Below, piece after piece: positions 19,983 to 27,156 of a stretch of 64,000 bases of DNA. Both the position numbers and the translations under genes were made by a program. The notes below the pieces were generated by a model, which worked only from the letters and a program-made list of their open reading frames with translations, did not search any database and was not told the origin of the DNA. The stretch covers positions 372,001 through 436,000 of the forward strand of contig NZ_RSEC01000058.1 of the NCBI RefSeq assembly GCF_003937945.1, in the 5' to 3' direction. Positions within the stretch are counted from its first letter, which is position 1. Every line of letters begins with the position of its first letter. This DNA comes from Amycolatopsis eburnea (GTDB lineage: Bacteria; Actinomycetota; Actinomycetes; Mycobacteriales; Pseudonocardiaceae).

Positions 19983-20470
19983 GGGTTTATCTGCCTGCGA
20001 CCATCGCGATGCTTCGCGACCTCGAGTCCTCGGGGGAGTTCCGCGCCCGCAGCGGAACGGCGTTCGCGCTGACGCCGGCCTTGCGCGAGGCGTACGTGAG
20101 CGGGTCCGACGAGGAGCTGGAGTACGCGGCCCTGCTGGACGCGGCGCGCGCTTCGCTGCGGCTGATCGCGGCGGAGGAGAAGGGCGAGCCACGCCGGGTG
20201 GTGGTGTCGGCGGACGTCGAGGGCGTGACGCTGCGCCCGGACCTGGACGCCCCGGTCGTCCGCATCGGGGGCCCGATCCCGCTGAAGGCGGTGGCGGCGA
20301 TCCACGTGGACGCGCCCGAGGCCGCCGAAGCGGTATCGGCGGCCGCCGCGGTGATCGACGCGGCGGATCTCGGTGACCCGGACGCGGAGTTCACCCTGGG
20401 CGACGCCGAGGACCACGAACTGGCTTGGTACGCGCCGCAGGAACTGCCGTTCTTGCTGGAGCTGCTCTGA
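19979..20470 (+). CDS. DUF6912-family protein (Rv3231c-like)
   Basis: A 163-residue acidic protein beginning MRVYLPATIAMLRDLESSGEF. It contains a conserved Ala-rich helical middle, the segment APVVRIGGPIPLKAVAAIHVD and the C-terminal ELAWYAPQELPFLLELL. It has no signal peptide or catalytic motif. It overlaps the WS/DGAT stop, and this pairing is conserved in actinobacteria, hinting at a role in neutral-lipid metabolism. Function unknown. Confidence 0.75.
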   Translation: MRVYLPATIAMLRDLESSGEFRARSGTAFALTPALREAYVSGSDEELEYAALLDAARASLRLIAAEEKGEPRRVVVSADVEGVTLRPDLDAPVVRIGGPIPLKAVAAIHVDAPEAAEAVSAAAAVIDAADLGDPDAEFTLGDAEDHELAWYAPQELPFLLELL

Positions 20471-20502
20471 GTTGTCCCCAGGTGGGTTCACCTGTGGGCA
20501 AC
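20471..20502. terminator. Hairpin between convergent genes
   Basis: GTTGTCCCCAGGTG pairs with CACCTGTGGGCAAC (two mismatches) around a 4-nt loop, immediately after the DUF6912 stop and before the 3' end of the leftward lipoprotein gene. Confidence 0.6.
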
Positions 20503-20516
20503 CCGCGGAGCCGTGA

Positions 20517-21263
20517 CTACCCCACTTCGCCCGGGGGCGGCGGCTGGACGTCGACCGGGCTGCCCCAGTCCGAATACCGCGTCGTGATGCGCGCGTCGGA
20601 GCCCTGGAGGATCGGGGTCAGGTCCAGCACGATCCGCAGCGGCCGGTGCGCGTCGTCGAGCCACAGCTCCACCGGGAACTTGCCCAGCCGCCCCGCGGAC
20701 TCCGGGGGCAGGCCCGCGGGCAGGTCCGTGCCCAGGCGGGCGAGGTCCAGCTCGACGCGGTAGTGCTCCGCCGCCACGCCGTCCAGCTGCGCGCGCTCGG
20801 ACGAGACGATCGTGCCCGCCGTCCGGATTTCGCCCAGCGTGTGCGCCGGGTCGTTCTGCGCCGCCAGCTGCGTCAGGCTGCCGCCGAGCACCTGGGAGAA
20901 CGGGTCGCCGCCGTCCGCCGCGACCAGTACCCACGGCTTCCCCGTGCCGACCTCGTCGCGCGACCCCTCCGGCACCTTCGCGTACAGCTTGCCCGCCACC
21001 AGGCGCAGCTCCATCGGCTCGCCGATGAAGTCGGTCGTCATCACTTGGGACGTCCCGGCGGTGGCGAAGCGCGCCTGGCCGGTGCCCTTCGAGCGGACCT
21101 CGCCGACCGCGACGTCCGTGGCGAACTTCGCCGAGCCGCTGCCCGTGGTGGCCGCCGTCGCGGCGTCGGCCAGCGCCCGCGCGTCGGTGAACGCGGGCGG
21201 CGACGGTGGGCCGGAGCAGGCGGAGAGCAGGAGGAACAGCAGCACTACGGCGGCTTTGCGCAT
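20517..21263 (-). CDS. Lipoprotein, LppX/LprG-like fold
   Basis: A 248-residue exported lipoprotein. The lipobox LLSAC gives Cys16 after a hydrophobic signal. The body follows the LppX_LprAFG pattern: an N-terminal helix, strands containing MELRLVAGKLYAKVP, then HYRVELDLARL, PVELWLDDAHRPLRI and a terminal YSDWGSPVDVQPPP. Relatives carry lipids or lipoglycans across the cell envelope in mycobacteria. It is a diverged paralogue of the next gene upstream (YSDWGTQVDVEAPP). A terminator with a T-tract separates the two, so they are separate transcripts. Confidence 0.8.
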   Translation of the reverse strand: MRKAAVVLLFLLLSACSGPPSPPAFTDARALADAATAATTGSGSAKFATDVAVGEVRSKGTGQARFATAGTSQVMTTDFIGEPMELRLVAGKLYAKVPEGSRDEVGTGKPWVLVAADGGDPFSQVLGGSLTQLAAQNDPAHTLGEIRTAGTIVSSERAQLDGVAAEHYRVELDLARLGTDLPAGLPPESAGRLGKFPVELWLDDAHRPLRIVLDLTPILQGSDARITTRYSDWGSPVDVQPPPPGEVG

Positions 21264-21280
21264 GGCGCCAACAAAAACAC

Positions 21281-21314
21281 AGCGGCTCCCCCGAACCCGT
21301 TCGGGGGAGCCGCT
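21281..21314 (-). terminator. Intrinsic terminator of the upstream lipoprotein gene
   Basis: A perfect 15-bp stem (21281-21295 / 21300-21314) with a 4-nt loop. On the minus strand it is followed by GTGTTTTTGT, making this one of the few classical U-tract terminators in the window. Confidence 0.85.
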
Positions 21315-21333
21315 GCTACTCAGAGTTTTCCGG

Positions 21334-22218
21334 TCAGCGACCGGCCTTCTTCATCAGCTCGCCGAGGTCCACGACCTGGTCGGCCGGCGGGGCCTCCACG
21401 TCGACCTGGGTGCCCCAGTCGCTGTACTTCATCGTGAACTTCGCGTCGCCGGCCGGCGCGCCCAGCGCCTGCATCATCGGGCCCTGGTCCATGGTGACCT
21501 GCACCGGCAGGTTGTCCTTGTTCAGCCACAGCTCGGCCGGGATCTTGAGGTCCTTGCCCTTGAGCTTCTCGTTGATCTGGTCGCGCGCGGCGGCCGGGAC
21601 CTGGCCGGTGAACTGGTCGATGGCCTTGGCCACGTCGAGCTCGACCTTGTAGTGGTTGACCTGCTCGCCGTTCAGCTCGGTCTGGTCGGACGAGATGATC
21701 CGGCCCGCCTTGGAGACCTGCTCCAGGATCTTGCTCGGGTCGCTCTGCTCCGCCGACTGCGACAGCGCGCTCCCCATCGCCTGCGAGATCGGGTCCGTGC
21801 CGTCGGCCGAGATCTTGGCCCACGCCTTGTCGGTGCCCATCTGCTTCTGCTGGTCGGCGGGCAGCTTGAGGTACATGACCTTGTCGACCATGCGCATCTC
21901 GGTGGTCTGGCCGGCCGCGGTGCTGGTCATCGAGAACTTCGTGTTCGCGCCGTCGAAGGCCATCGCGCCGGTCGCGCTCAGGGACTGGCCGGCGGCGGCG
22001 CCCTCCATGGTGAACTTCGCCGACTTGGACTTCTCGGTGCCCTGCTTCGACGCCGACGCCAGCTGGAACGCGTCGGTGAACGGCGAAGCGAGGCCGCTGC
22101 TGCTGCCACCGGCCTGCTCGCCGGCCGGGGCGGCGGTGCCCGTGGTGGAGTTGCCGCTGCACGCCGTCAGCGTCAGAACCAGCGCGGCACCGGCCGCGAC
22201 CAGGGTGGTCTTGCGCAT
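21334..22218 (-). CDS. Lipoprotein, LppX/LprG-like fold, paralogue
   Basis: A 294-residue lipoprotein. Signal and lipobox LTLTAC give Cys20, followed by a Ser/Thr/Gly-rich linker. The LppX_LprAFG-like body contains EMRMVDKVMYLKLP, HYKVELDVAKAI, PAELWLNKDNLPVQV and the C-terminal MKYSDWGTQVDVEAPP. It is probably a lipid-binding carrier in the cell envelope. ATG 22218 is chosen because GAGGGG lies 6 nt upstream; an in-frame ATG at 22224 abuts that site. It is followed by a strong terminator and then its shorter paralogue. Confidence 0.82.
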   Translation of the reverse strand: MRKTTLVAAGAALVLTLTACSGNSTTGTAAPAGEQAGGSSSGLASPFTDAFQLASASKQGTEKSKSAKFTMEGAAAGQSLSATGAMAFDGANTKFSMTSTAAGQTTEMRMVDKVMYLKLPADQQKQMGTDKAWAKISADGTDPISQAMGSALSQSAEQSDPSKILEQVSKAGRIISSDQTELNGEQVNHYKVELDVAKAIDQFTGQVPAAARDQINEKLKGKDLKIPAELWLNKDNLPVQVTMDQGPMMQALGAPAGDAKFTMKYSDWGTQVDVEAPPADQVVDLGELMKKAGR

Positions 22219-22318
22219 GTACATCCCCTCAGGATTGGAGCTTCCGCTGGGCATATCGCCCGAACGGGCGAATCATTACCTCTGTGACGGTGACGATCCG
22301 CGATCGGTTCCCGTTGCC

Positions 22319-23341
22319 TCAGGACTCCGTGGGGCGGGTCACGTCGTGCCCGCCGCGCGAGGCCAGCAGGCGCCGCAGTGACGTGAGCCGCTCGGGGCTC
22401 GCCGTGCCGTCGGCGACGACGTCGTCGAGCGCGCAGTCCGGGTCCTCGGGCGGGCCGAGGTGGCCGCAGCCCGACGGGCACTCCTCGGCGGCCGCAGCGA
22501 ACTCCTCGAAGGCGTCGACGATGTCGTCCGCGGTGACGTGGGCCAGCCCGAACGACCGCACGCCGGGAGTGTCGATCACCCAGCCGCCGTCCGGGAGCGG
22601 CAGCGCCACCGCCGCGACGGACGTGTGCCGGCCCTTGCCGACCGCGCTGACCACGCCGACGGCCAGTTCGGCGGCCGGCACCAGCCGGTTCACCAATGTC
22701 GACTTGCCGACACCGGAGTGCCCGACGAGCGCCGTCACGCGGTCTTTCAGCAGCTCGTCGAGGCCTTCGGGCTGTTCGTCGAACCGGCTGACGATCACCG
22801 GGACGTCGAGGCCCGCGTACCCGGCCAGGAGCTCGTCCGGGCTGGCCAGGTCGGCCTTCGTCAGGCAGAGCACGGGCTCGACGCCGCCCGCGTAGCAGGC
22901 GACCAGGCAGCGGTCGATGAAGCCGGTGCGCGGCGGCGGGTCGGCCAGCGCGGTGACGATCAGCAGGCGCTCGGCGTTGGCGACGACCAGCCGCTCGTAC
23001 GGGTCGGTGTCGTCGGCCGTGCGCAGCAGGGAGCTGGTGCGCTCGTCGACGCGGACGATGCGCGCGAGCGTGTCCGGCTTGCCGGAGACGTCGCCGACGA
23101 TGCCCACCCGGTCGCCGACGACCACCGGCGTCCGGCCCAGCTCCCGGGCCCGCATCGCGGTGACCACCCGTTCGGGATCGGCGTCGATCGCGCAGGTCCA
23201 GCGCCCGCGGTCCTTGCCGATGACCATGGCGGTGACGGCGTCGGCGTGCTCGGGACGGCGCTTGCTGCGGGGCCGGGTGCCCTTGCCCGGACGCACGCGG
23301 ACGTCGGACTCGTCCAGCCTGCTCCAGTCGTTGCGCGCCAA
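22319..23341 (-). CDS. rsgA: Ribosome small-subunit GTPase RsgA
   Basis: A 340-residue circularly permuted GTPase that helps late 30S maturation. An N-terminal OB-fold (about residues 35-90) is followed by the permuted G motifs: G4 LTKADL, G1 GHSGVGKSTLVNRL and G3 DTPG. The C-terminal zinc domain has the Cys pattern CPSGCGHLGPPEDPDC. The TTG at 23341 is chosen because AGGA lies about 8 nt upstream and the protein then starts ARNDWSRLDESD. A GTG at 23371 would add 10 residues. The usual neighbour aroA is absent. Confidence 0.9.
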   Translation of the reverse strand: MARNDWSRLDESDVRVRPGKGTRPRSKRRPEHADAVTAMVIGKDRGRWTCAIDADPERVVTAMRARELGRTPVVVGDRVGIVGDVSGKPDTLARIVRVDERTSSLLRTADDTDPYERLVVANAERLLIVTALADPPPRTGFIDRCLVACYAGGVEPVLCLTKADLASPDELLAGYAGLDVPVIVSRFDEQPEGLDELLKDRVTALVGHSGVGKSTLVNRLVPAAELAVGVVSAVGKGRHTSVAAVALPLPDGGWVIDTPGVRSFGLAHVTADDIVDAFEEFAAAAEECPSGCGHLGPPEDPDCALDDVVADGTASPERLTSLRRLLASRGGHDVTRPTES

Positions 23342-23458
23342 ACCCGCCGTCCTCTCGTGCTCCGGTGCCACTCGAATGATCCCACGCCGCTCGCCACGGC
23401 CCTGGCCTGCGTGTAACGATGGCGTCCCCGGACGTTTCCGGCACGAGGAGGTTGGCGC

Positions 23459-24205
23459 ATGTGCGGCCGTTACGCCGCCACGAAGGACCCGGCGAAGCTG
23501 ATCGAGGAGTTCGAGGCGATCGACCTCACCGAGGGGCACGCGCGCGCCGACCACAACGTCGCGCCGACGAAGAACGTCGTCACGGTCGTGCAGCGGCACC
23601 CGCGTGACGCGGACGGCCACGTCCTCGAGGACGAGCCGGCCGAGCGTTCGCTGCGGATCATGAAGTGGGGCCTGGTGCCGTTCTGGGCCAAGGACCCGTC
23701 GGTCGGCTCGCGGATGATCAACACCCGCGCCGAGACGGCCGCCGAGAAGCCCGCTTTCCGCCGCGCGCTGGTGTCCCGCCGCTGCCTGGTGCCGGCCGAT
23801 GGCTGGTTCGAGTGGCGCCGGACCGGCAAGGAGAAGGAGCCGTTCTACATGACGGCGCCGGACGACTCGTCGATCGCGTTCGGCGGGATCTGGGAGAGCT
23901 GGCACCCGAAGGACGACAAGGACGCGCCGCCGCTGATCACGTTCTCGATCATCACGACCGACGCTGCCGGCCAGCTGACCGACGTCCACCACCGGATGCC
24001 GCTGATCGTGCCGAAGTCGCACTGGGACGGCTGGCTCGATCCGGACCGCGAGGACGTCACGGACCTGCTGGTGCCGACGCCGGACGACATCGTCGCGTCG
24101 CTGGAGCTGCGGCCGGTTTCGACGCTGGTCAACAACGTCCGCAACAACGGGCCCGAGCTGCTGGAGCGCGTCGAGCCGGCGCACGAGGGCACCCTCTTCT
24201 CATGA
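23459..24205 (+). CDS. SRAP-domain protein (YedK/HMCES-like)
   Basis: A 248-residue SOS-response-associated peptidase family protein. Catalytic Cys2 (MCGRY) forms a thiazolidine cross-link with abasic sites in single-stranded DNA after Met removal. Other conserved landmarks are WGLVPFWAKD, INTRAETAAEKPAFR, CLVPADGWFEW (active-site Glu) and HHRMPLIV (His). It protects abasic sites at replication forks. Its stop overlaps the start of the following hydrolase (ATGA). GAGG lies upstream of the ATG. Confidence 0.93.
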   Translation: MCGRYAATKDPAKLIEEFEAIDLTEGHARADHNVAPTKNVVTVVQRHPRDADGHVLEDEPAERSLRIMKWGLVPFWAKDPSVGSRMINTRAETAAEKPAFRRALVSRRCLVPADGWFEWRRTGKEKEPFYMTAPDDSSIAFGGIWESWHPKDDKDAPPLITFSIITTDAAGQLTDVHHRMPLIVPKSHWDGWLDPDREDVTDLLVPTPDDIVASLELRPVSTLVNNVRNNGPELLERVEPAHEGTLFS

Positions 24206-24810
24206 CGGCCCTCGAGATCGACACCGCCTACGGCCCGGCGCGGGCCTACCTGCACTGCGCCGAGGAGGGCGCGGCGGTGCTGATGCTCGGCCACGGCGCG
24301 GGCGGCGGCCTCGGCGCGAAGGACCTGGTGGCGGTCACGCGCGCGGCCCAGGCGGCCGGCGTGCACGTGGCGCTGGTCGAGCAGCCGTACCGGGTGGCGG
24401 GCCGCCGCGCCCCGGCCCCGGCGAACCAGCTGGACACGGCGTGGCTGACGATCGCGGACGACCTGTCGGCGCGCTTCGACGACCTCCCGTTCGTGTTCGG
24501 CGGCCGCTCGTCGGGCGCCCGGGTCGCCTGCCGGACGGCGGCGCAGGGCCAGGCGGTGGCGGTGCTGTGCCTGGCGTTCCCGGAGCACCCGCCGGGCAAG
24601 CCGGAGAAGACGCGCCAGCCGGAGCTGGACGCGGTCGAGGTGCCGGTGCTGGTGGTGCAGGGGGAGAACGACCCGTTCGGGCGGCCCGCGGCGGGGCCGC
24701 ACCACGAGATCGTGGTGGTCGAGGGCGACCACAGCCTGTCGAAGGACCTGGAGGGCGTCTCGCGGGCGGCGACGGAGTGGCTGTCGCGGGTGCTGCGCCC
24801 GCTGGCCTGA
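24202..24810 (+). CDS. Alpha/beta-hydrolase fold protein (KANL3/Tex30-like)
   Basis: A 202-residue small hydrolase coupled by ATGA overlap to the SRAP gene. It has the oxyanion segment MLGHGAGGG, the nucleophile elbow GGRSSGARVA (Ser), the acid in VVQGENDPFG and the base in VEGDHSL, a complete triad with no lid domain. Substrate unknown. Co-translation with the SRAP protein is noted but does not define a role. Confidence 0.8.
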   Translation: MTALEIDTAYGPARAYLHCAEEGAAVLMLGHGAGGGLGAKDLVAVTRAAQAAGVHVALVEQPYRVAGRRAPAPANQLDTAWLTIADDLSARFDDLPFVFGGRSSGARVACRTAAQGQAVAVLCLAFPEHPPGKPEKTRQPELDAVEVPVLVVQGENDPFGRPAAGPHHEIVVVEGDHSLSKDLEGVSRAATEWLSRVLRPLA

Positions 24811-24867
24811 CGCTGGTCGCCCCCATCGGCGGCATCTCGGCGAGGTCGGGCCGGTCCGGCGGTCCGC

Positions 24868-24926
24868 GATGTCATGAAAGGGTCGTTCACCTCGCCAGAC
24901 GACATGAACGACCCTTTCACGACATC
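24868..24926. repeat. 22-bp palindrome between convergent genes
   Basis: Arms 24868-24889 and 24905-24926 are complementary with one mismatch; the core is ATGAAAGGGTCGTTCA. The loop is 15 nt. It sits in the 280-nt gap between the hydrolase and ybaK, both of which end here, and probably works as a bidirectional terminator. The rest of 24811-25092 shows no gene. Confidence 0.65.
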
Positions 24927-25092
24927 GCCGCGACGCCGGACAAACATACGGCCCAGCGACTCTGCCGCAGGTCACCCGCTCGCCGGCGCGAGTTTTGCCG
25001 GGTCCCGGCGCCGGATTCAAGAGGCGAGCGCAGCCGCTACTGAGAAAACCTCAAGGCCGCCTTGGGCCGCTGGCGACCGGTCAACACGCTGG

Positions 25093-25569
25093 TCAGGCCG
25101 CGATCGACGCCACCACCGCACCCGTCAGCCGGATCAGCTCACCCGGCGCCAGCTCCACCTCAAGCCCCCGGCGTCCCGCCGAACAGAACACCGTCTCGAA
25201 CGCCGAAGCCGACGCGTCGATCACCACCGGTAACCGGCTCCGGTGGCCCAACGGCGAGATCCCGCCCAGCACGTACCCCGTCGCCCGCTGGGCCGCCGCC
25301 GGGTCGGCCATCTTCGCCTTCTTGCCGCCCGCCGCCGCGGCCAGTTTCTTCAGGTCCAGCTGGCCCGTGACCGGGACCACGCCCACCACGAGCCGGCCGT
25401 CGACTTCGGCGACCAGGGTCTTGAACACCCGCGCCCGGTCCAGGCCCAGCGCCTCGACCGCCTCCAGTCCGTACGACTCCGCGCGGGGGTCGTGGTCGTA
25501 CGCGTGCAGCGTGTGCGCCACCTTCTGCTTGCCCAACAACGCCGTCGCCGGGGTGCCCTTGCCAGCCAT
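25093..25569 (-). CDS. ybaK: Cys-tRNA(Pro) deacylase YbaK
   Basis: A 158-residue single-domain editing enzyme that hydrolyses mischarged Cys-tRNA(Pro). The start MAGKGTPATALLGKQKVAHTL, the conserved Lys in RVFKTLVAEVDGR, the segment GVVPVTGQLDLKKLAAAAGGKKA and the loop YVLGGISPLGHRSRLP are typical of the family. It is divergent from sigR and shares the promoter region. Confidence 0.9.
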   Translation of the reverse strand: MAGKGTPATALLGKQKVAHTLHAYDHDPRAESYGLEAVEALGLDRARVFKTLVAEVDGRLVVGVVPVTGQLDLKKLAAAAGGKKAKMADPAAAQRATGYVLGGISPLGHRSRLPVVIDASASAFETVFCSAGRRGLEVELAPGELIRLTGAVVASIAA

Positions 25570-25584
25570 GGGCCGGAAGTCTAG

Positions 25585-25610
25585 GGAATGCCCGCCTGCC
25601 CCGATCGGTT
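25585..25610 (+). promoter_or_regulatory. Sigma-R promoter of sigR
   Basis: GGAAT (25585-25589), 18 nt, GTT (25608-25610) is an exact match to the GGAAT-N18-GTT consensus of SigR/SigH regulons. Transcription would start around 25616-25620, next to an in-frame GTG at 25620. Confidence 0.85.
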
Positions 25611-25763
25611 GTAGGGGACGTGACACCAACGCTCGCCACCACACGCTCTCGCAGCCGTCGTCGTCCCGATGCACCGGCGAACCGCGGCGTGCCCGGCCCC
25701 CGCGTAAACTCGGGTCTGCCGTATGCGCGCACGCGCATCGACGCCGAGCGGGAAGGGAACGGT

Positions 25764-26387
25764 TTGCCGAGCACGCAGAACTCAGCGCCGGAGGAAGCGA
25801 CCGAGGCCGAGCGCGCCGAGCGCTTCGAGCGGGACGCCATGCCGCTGCTCGACCAGCTGTACTCGGCCGCGATGCGGATGACCCGCAACCCCGCTGACGC
25901 CGAAGACCTGGTCCAGGAGACCTACCTGAAGGCGTACGCCGCCTTCGCGTCCTTCAAGGCCGGTACGAACCTCAAGGCCTGGATGTACCGCATCCTGACC
26001 AACACCTACATCAACGGCTACCGCAAGCGGCAGCGGCAGCCCGTGCAGCAGCCCACCGAGGAGATCACCGACTGGCAGATCGCCAAGGCGGAGAGCCACA
26101 CCTCCAGCGGGCTGCGTTCGGCCGAGGTCGAGGCGATGGACAACCTGCCCGACACCGACGTCAAGGCCGCGCTGCAGAAGCTGCCCGAGGAGTTCCGGCT
26201 GGCCGTCTACCTGGCCGACGTCGAGGGCTTCGCGTACAAGGAGATCGCCGAGATCATGGACACCCCCATCGGCACCGTGATGTCCCGCCTCCACCGCGGC
26301 CGCGCCCAGCTGCGCGACCTGCTCGCCGACGTCGCGAGGGAACGCGGCTTCATCCGGGGTGCCAAGGAGGAGGTGGCCGGGCGATGA
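25764..26387 (+). CDS. sigR: ECF sigma factor SigR (SigH), thiol-oxidative stress
   Basis: A 207-residue group-4 sigma factor. Region 2 (AMPLLDQLYSAAMRMTRNPADAEDLVQETYLKAY) is cited only by its ends; the -10-binding part is KAWMYRILTNTYINGYRK, and region 4 contains EGFAYKEIAEIMDTPIGTVM. It directs thioredoxin/mycothiol and proteolysis genes and is held by RsrA until disulfide stress. TTG 25764 with GGAAGGGAACGG upstream gives the standard form. The frame is open back to GTG 25620, at the predicted start of the autoregulated transcript, which would add 48 residues. Its stop overlaps the rsrA ATG. Confidence 0.93.
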   Translation: MPSTQNSAPEEATEAERAERFERDAMPLLDQLYSAAMRMTRNPADAEDLVQETYLKAYAAFASFKAGTNLKAWMYRILTNTYINGYRKRQRQPVQQPTEEITDWQIAKAESHTSSGLRSAEVEAMDNLPDTDVKAALQKLPEEFRLAVYLADVEGFAYKEIAEIMDTPIGTVMSRLHRGRAQLRDLLADVARERGFIRGAKEEVAGR

Positions 26388-26704
26388 GCGACATGTGCGA
26401 AGGCGCGTCCGACAAGGTCCGGTGCGAAGAAGCGCTCGCCGACATCTACCTGCTGCTCGACCGCGAGTGCAGCCCCGAGCGGGACGCCGCGCTGCGCGCC
26501 CACATCGACGACTGCCCGCCGTGCCTCGAGGAGTACGGCATCGACGAGCACATCAAGCAGCTCCTGGCCCGCAAGTGCGGTGGCGACCACGCCCCCGCCG
26601 AGCTGAAGAGCCGGCTGCGCGCGTCGATCCGCCAGACCGTCGCCTCCCGCGGCGGGGTGACGGTCGAACGCACCGAGATCACCCTCGAGCAGCGCTCCGA
26701 ATAA
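26384..26704 (+). CDS. rsrA: Zinc-binding anti-sigma factor RsrA
   Basis: A 106-residue ZAS-family redox sensor. The signature H40-x3-C44-x2-C47 (HIDDCPPC), with further Cys14 and Cys29, binds zinc and SigR when reduced; disulfide formation releases zinc and SigR. It overlaps sigR by ATGA, ensuring balanced synthesis. It is followed by a hairpin terminator. Confidence 0.93.
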   Translation: MSDMCEGASDKVRCEEALADIYLLLDRECSPERDAALRAHIDDCPPCLEEYGIDEHIKQLLARKCGGDHAPAELKSRLRASIRQTVASRGGVTVERTEITLEQRSE

Positions 26705-26720
26705 CGCGCCCGAGCACGAC

Positions 26721-26752
26721 GAAGGCCCCCGCACCTCGGTGTGGGGGCCTTC
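26721..26752. terminator. Terminator between rsrA and bL37
   Basis: GAAGGCCCCCGCAC (26721-26734) pairs with 26739-26752 with one G-T pair and a 4-nt loop. It serves rsrA and, on the other strand, the convergent bL37 gene, which ends at 26767. Confidence 0.75.
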
Positions 26753-26766
26753 GGCATGCCGAACGC

Positions 26767-26841
26767 TCAGGCGTTGGGCTTCTTGCCGTGGTTCGCGCCG
26801 TTCTTCTTCCGGTCGCGACGCTTGCGGGCGCGCTTCGACAT
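26767..26841 (-). CDS. Ribosomal protein bL37 (24 residues)
   Basis: A tiny gene that encodes 24 residues beginning MSKRARKRRDRKKNG and ending HGKKPNA. It is extremely basic and has a good ribosome binding site (GAGGAG, about 6 nt before ATG). Sequence and length agree with bL37, the small actinobacterial 50S protein seen in mycobacterial ribosome structures, where it sits near the peptidyl-transferase centre and 23S domain II. It converges on rsrA across a shared terminator. Standard ORF cut-offs miss it. Confidence 0.85.
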   Translation of the reverse strand: MSKRARKRRDRKKNGANHGKKPNA

Positions 26842-26941
26842 GTTCACTCCTCGTCGGCGAAGCTGGTCAACCTCTCAAGTGTGTCATGACGTCCCGTTCT
26901 GGTTGGATGGGGTGGTCGGGCGAGCACGAGGAGGGGTGGCG

Positions 26942-27154
26942 ATGGCCGAGATCCGGGCGGAGATGGTCGGCACCGTGCTCGAGGTCGTCGCGGCGCCCGG
27001 GGCCGCGCTGAACGCCGGCGACACCGTGCTGATCCTGGAGTCGATGAAGATGGAGCTGCCCGCCGTGAGCGAGAAGGCAGGCACGCTGACCAGCCTCGCC
27101 GTGGCGAAGGGCGACCGCGTCCAGCAGGGTGACGTGCTCGGGACGGTCGAGTAG
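26942..27154 (+). CDS. Biotinyl/lipoyl-domain protein (TB7.3-like)
   Basis: A 70-residue stand-alone biotin-carrier domain. The attachment motif ESMKMELP places the modified lysine at residue 36, and the fold is the usual flattened beta-barrel with the symmetrical GDTV/GDRV turns. It matches the mycobacterial Rv3221c/TB7.3 protein, whose partner carboxylase is not established. GAGGGGTGGCG precedes the ATG. It sits 2 nt upstream of pdtaS and is probably cotranscribed. Confidence 0.9.
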   Translation: MAEIRAEMVGTVLEVVAAPGAALNAGDTVLILESMKMELPAVSEKAGTLTSLAVAKGDRVQQGDVLGTVE

Positions 27155-27156
27155 CC

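Noticed and set aside
23342..24184. Long N-terminal extension of RsgA antisense to the SRAP gene
   Set aside because: SRAP on the plus strand is certain and the RsgA family begins near 23341.
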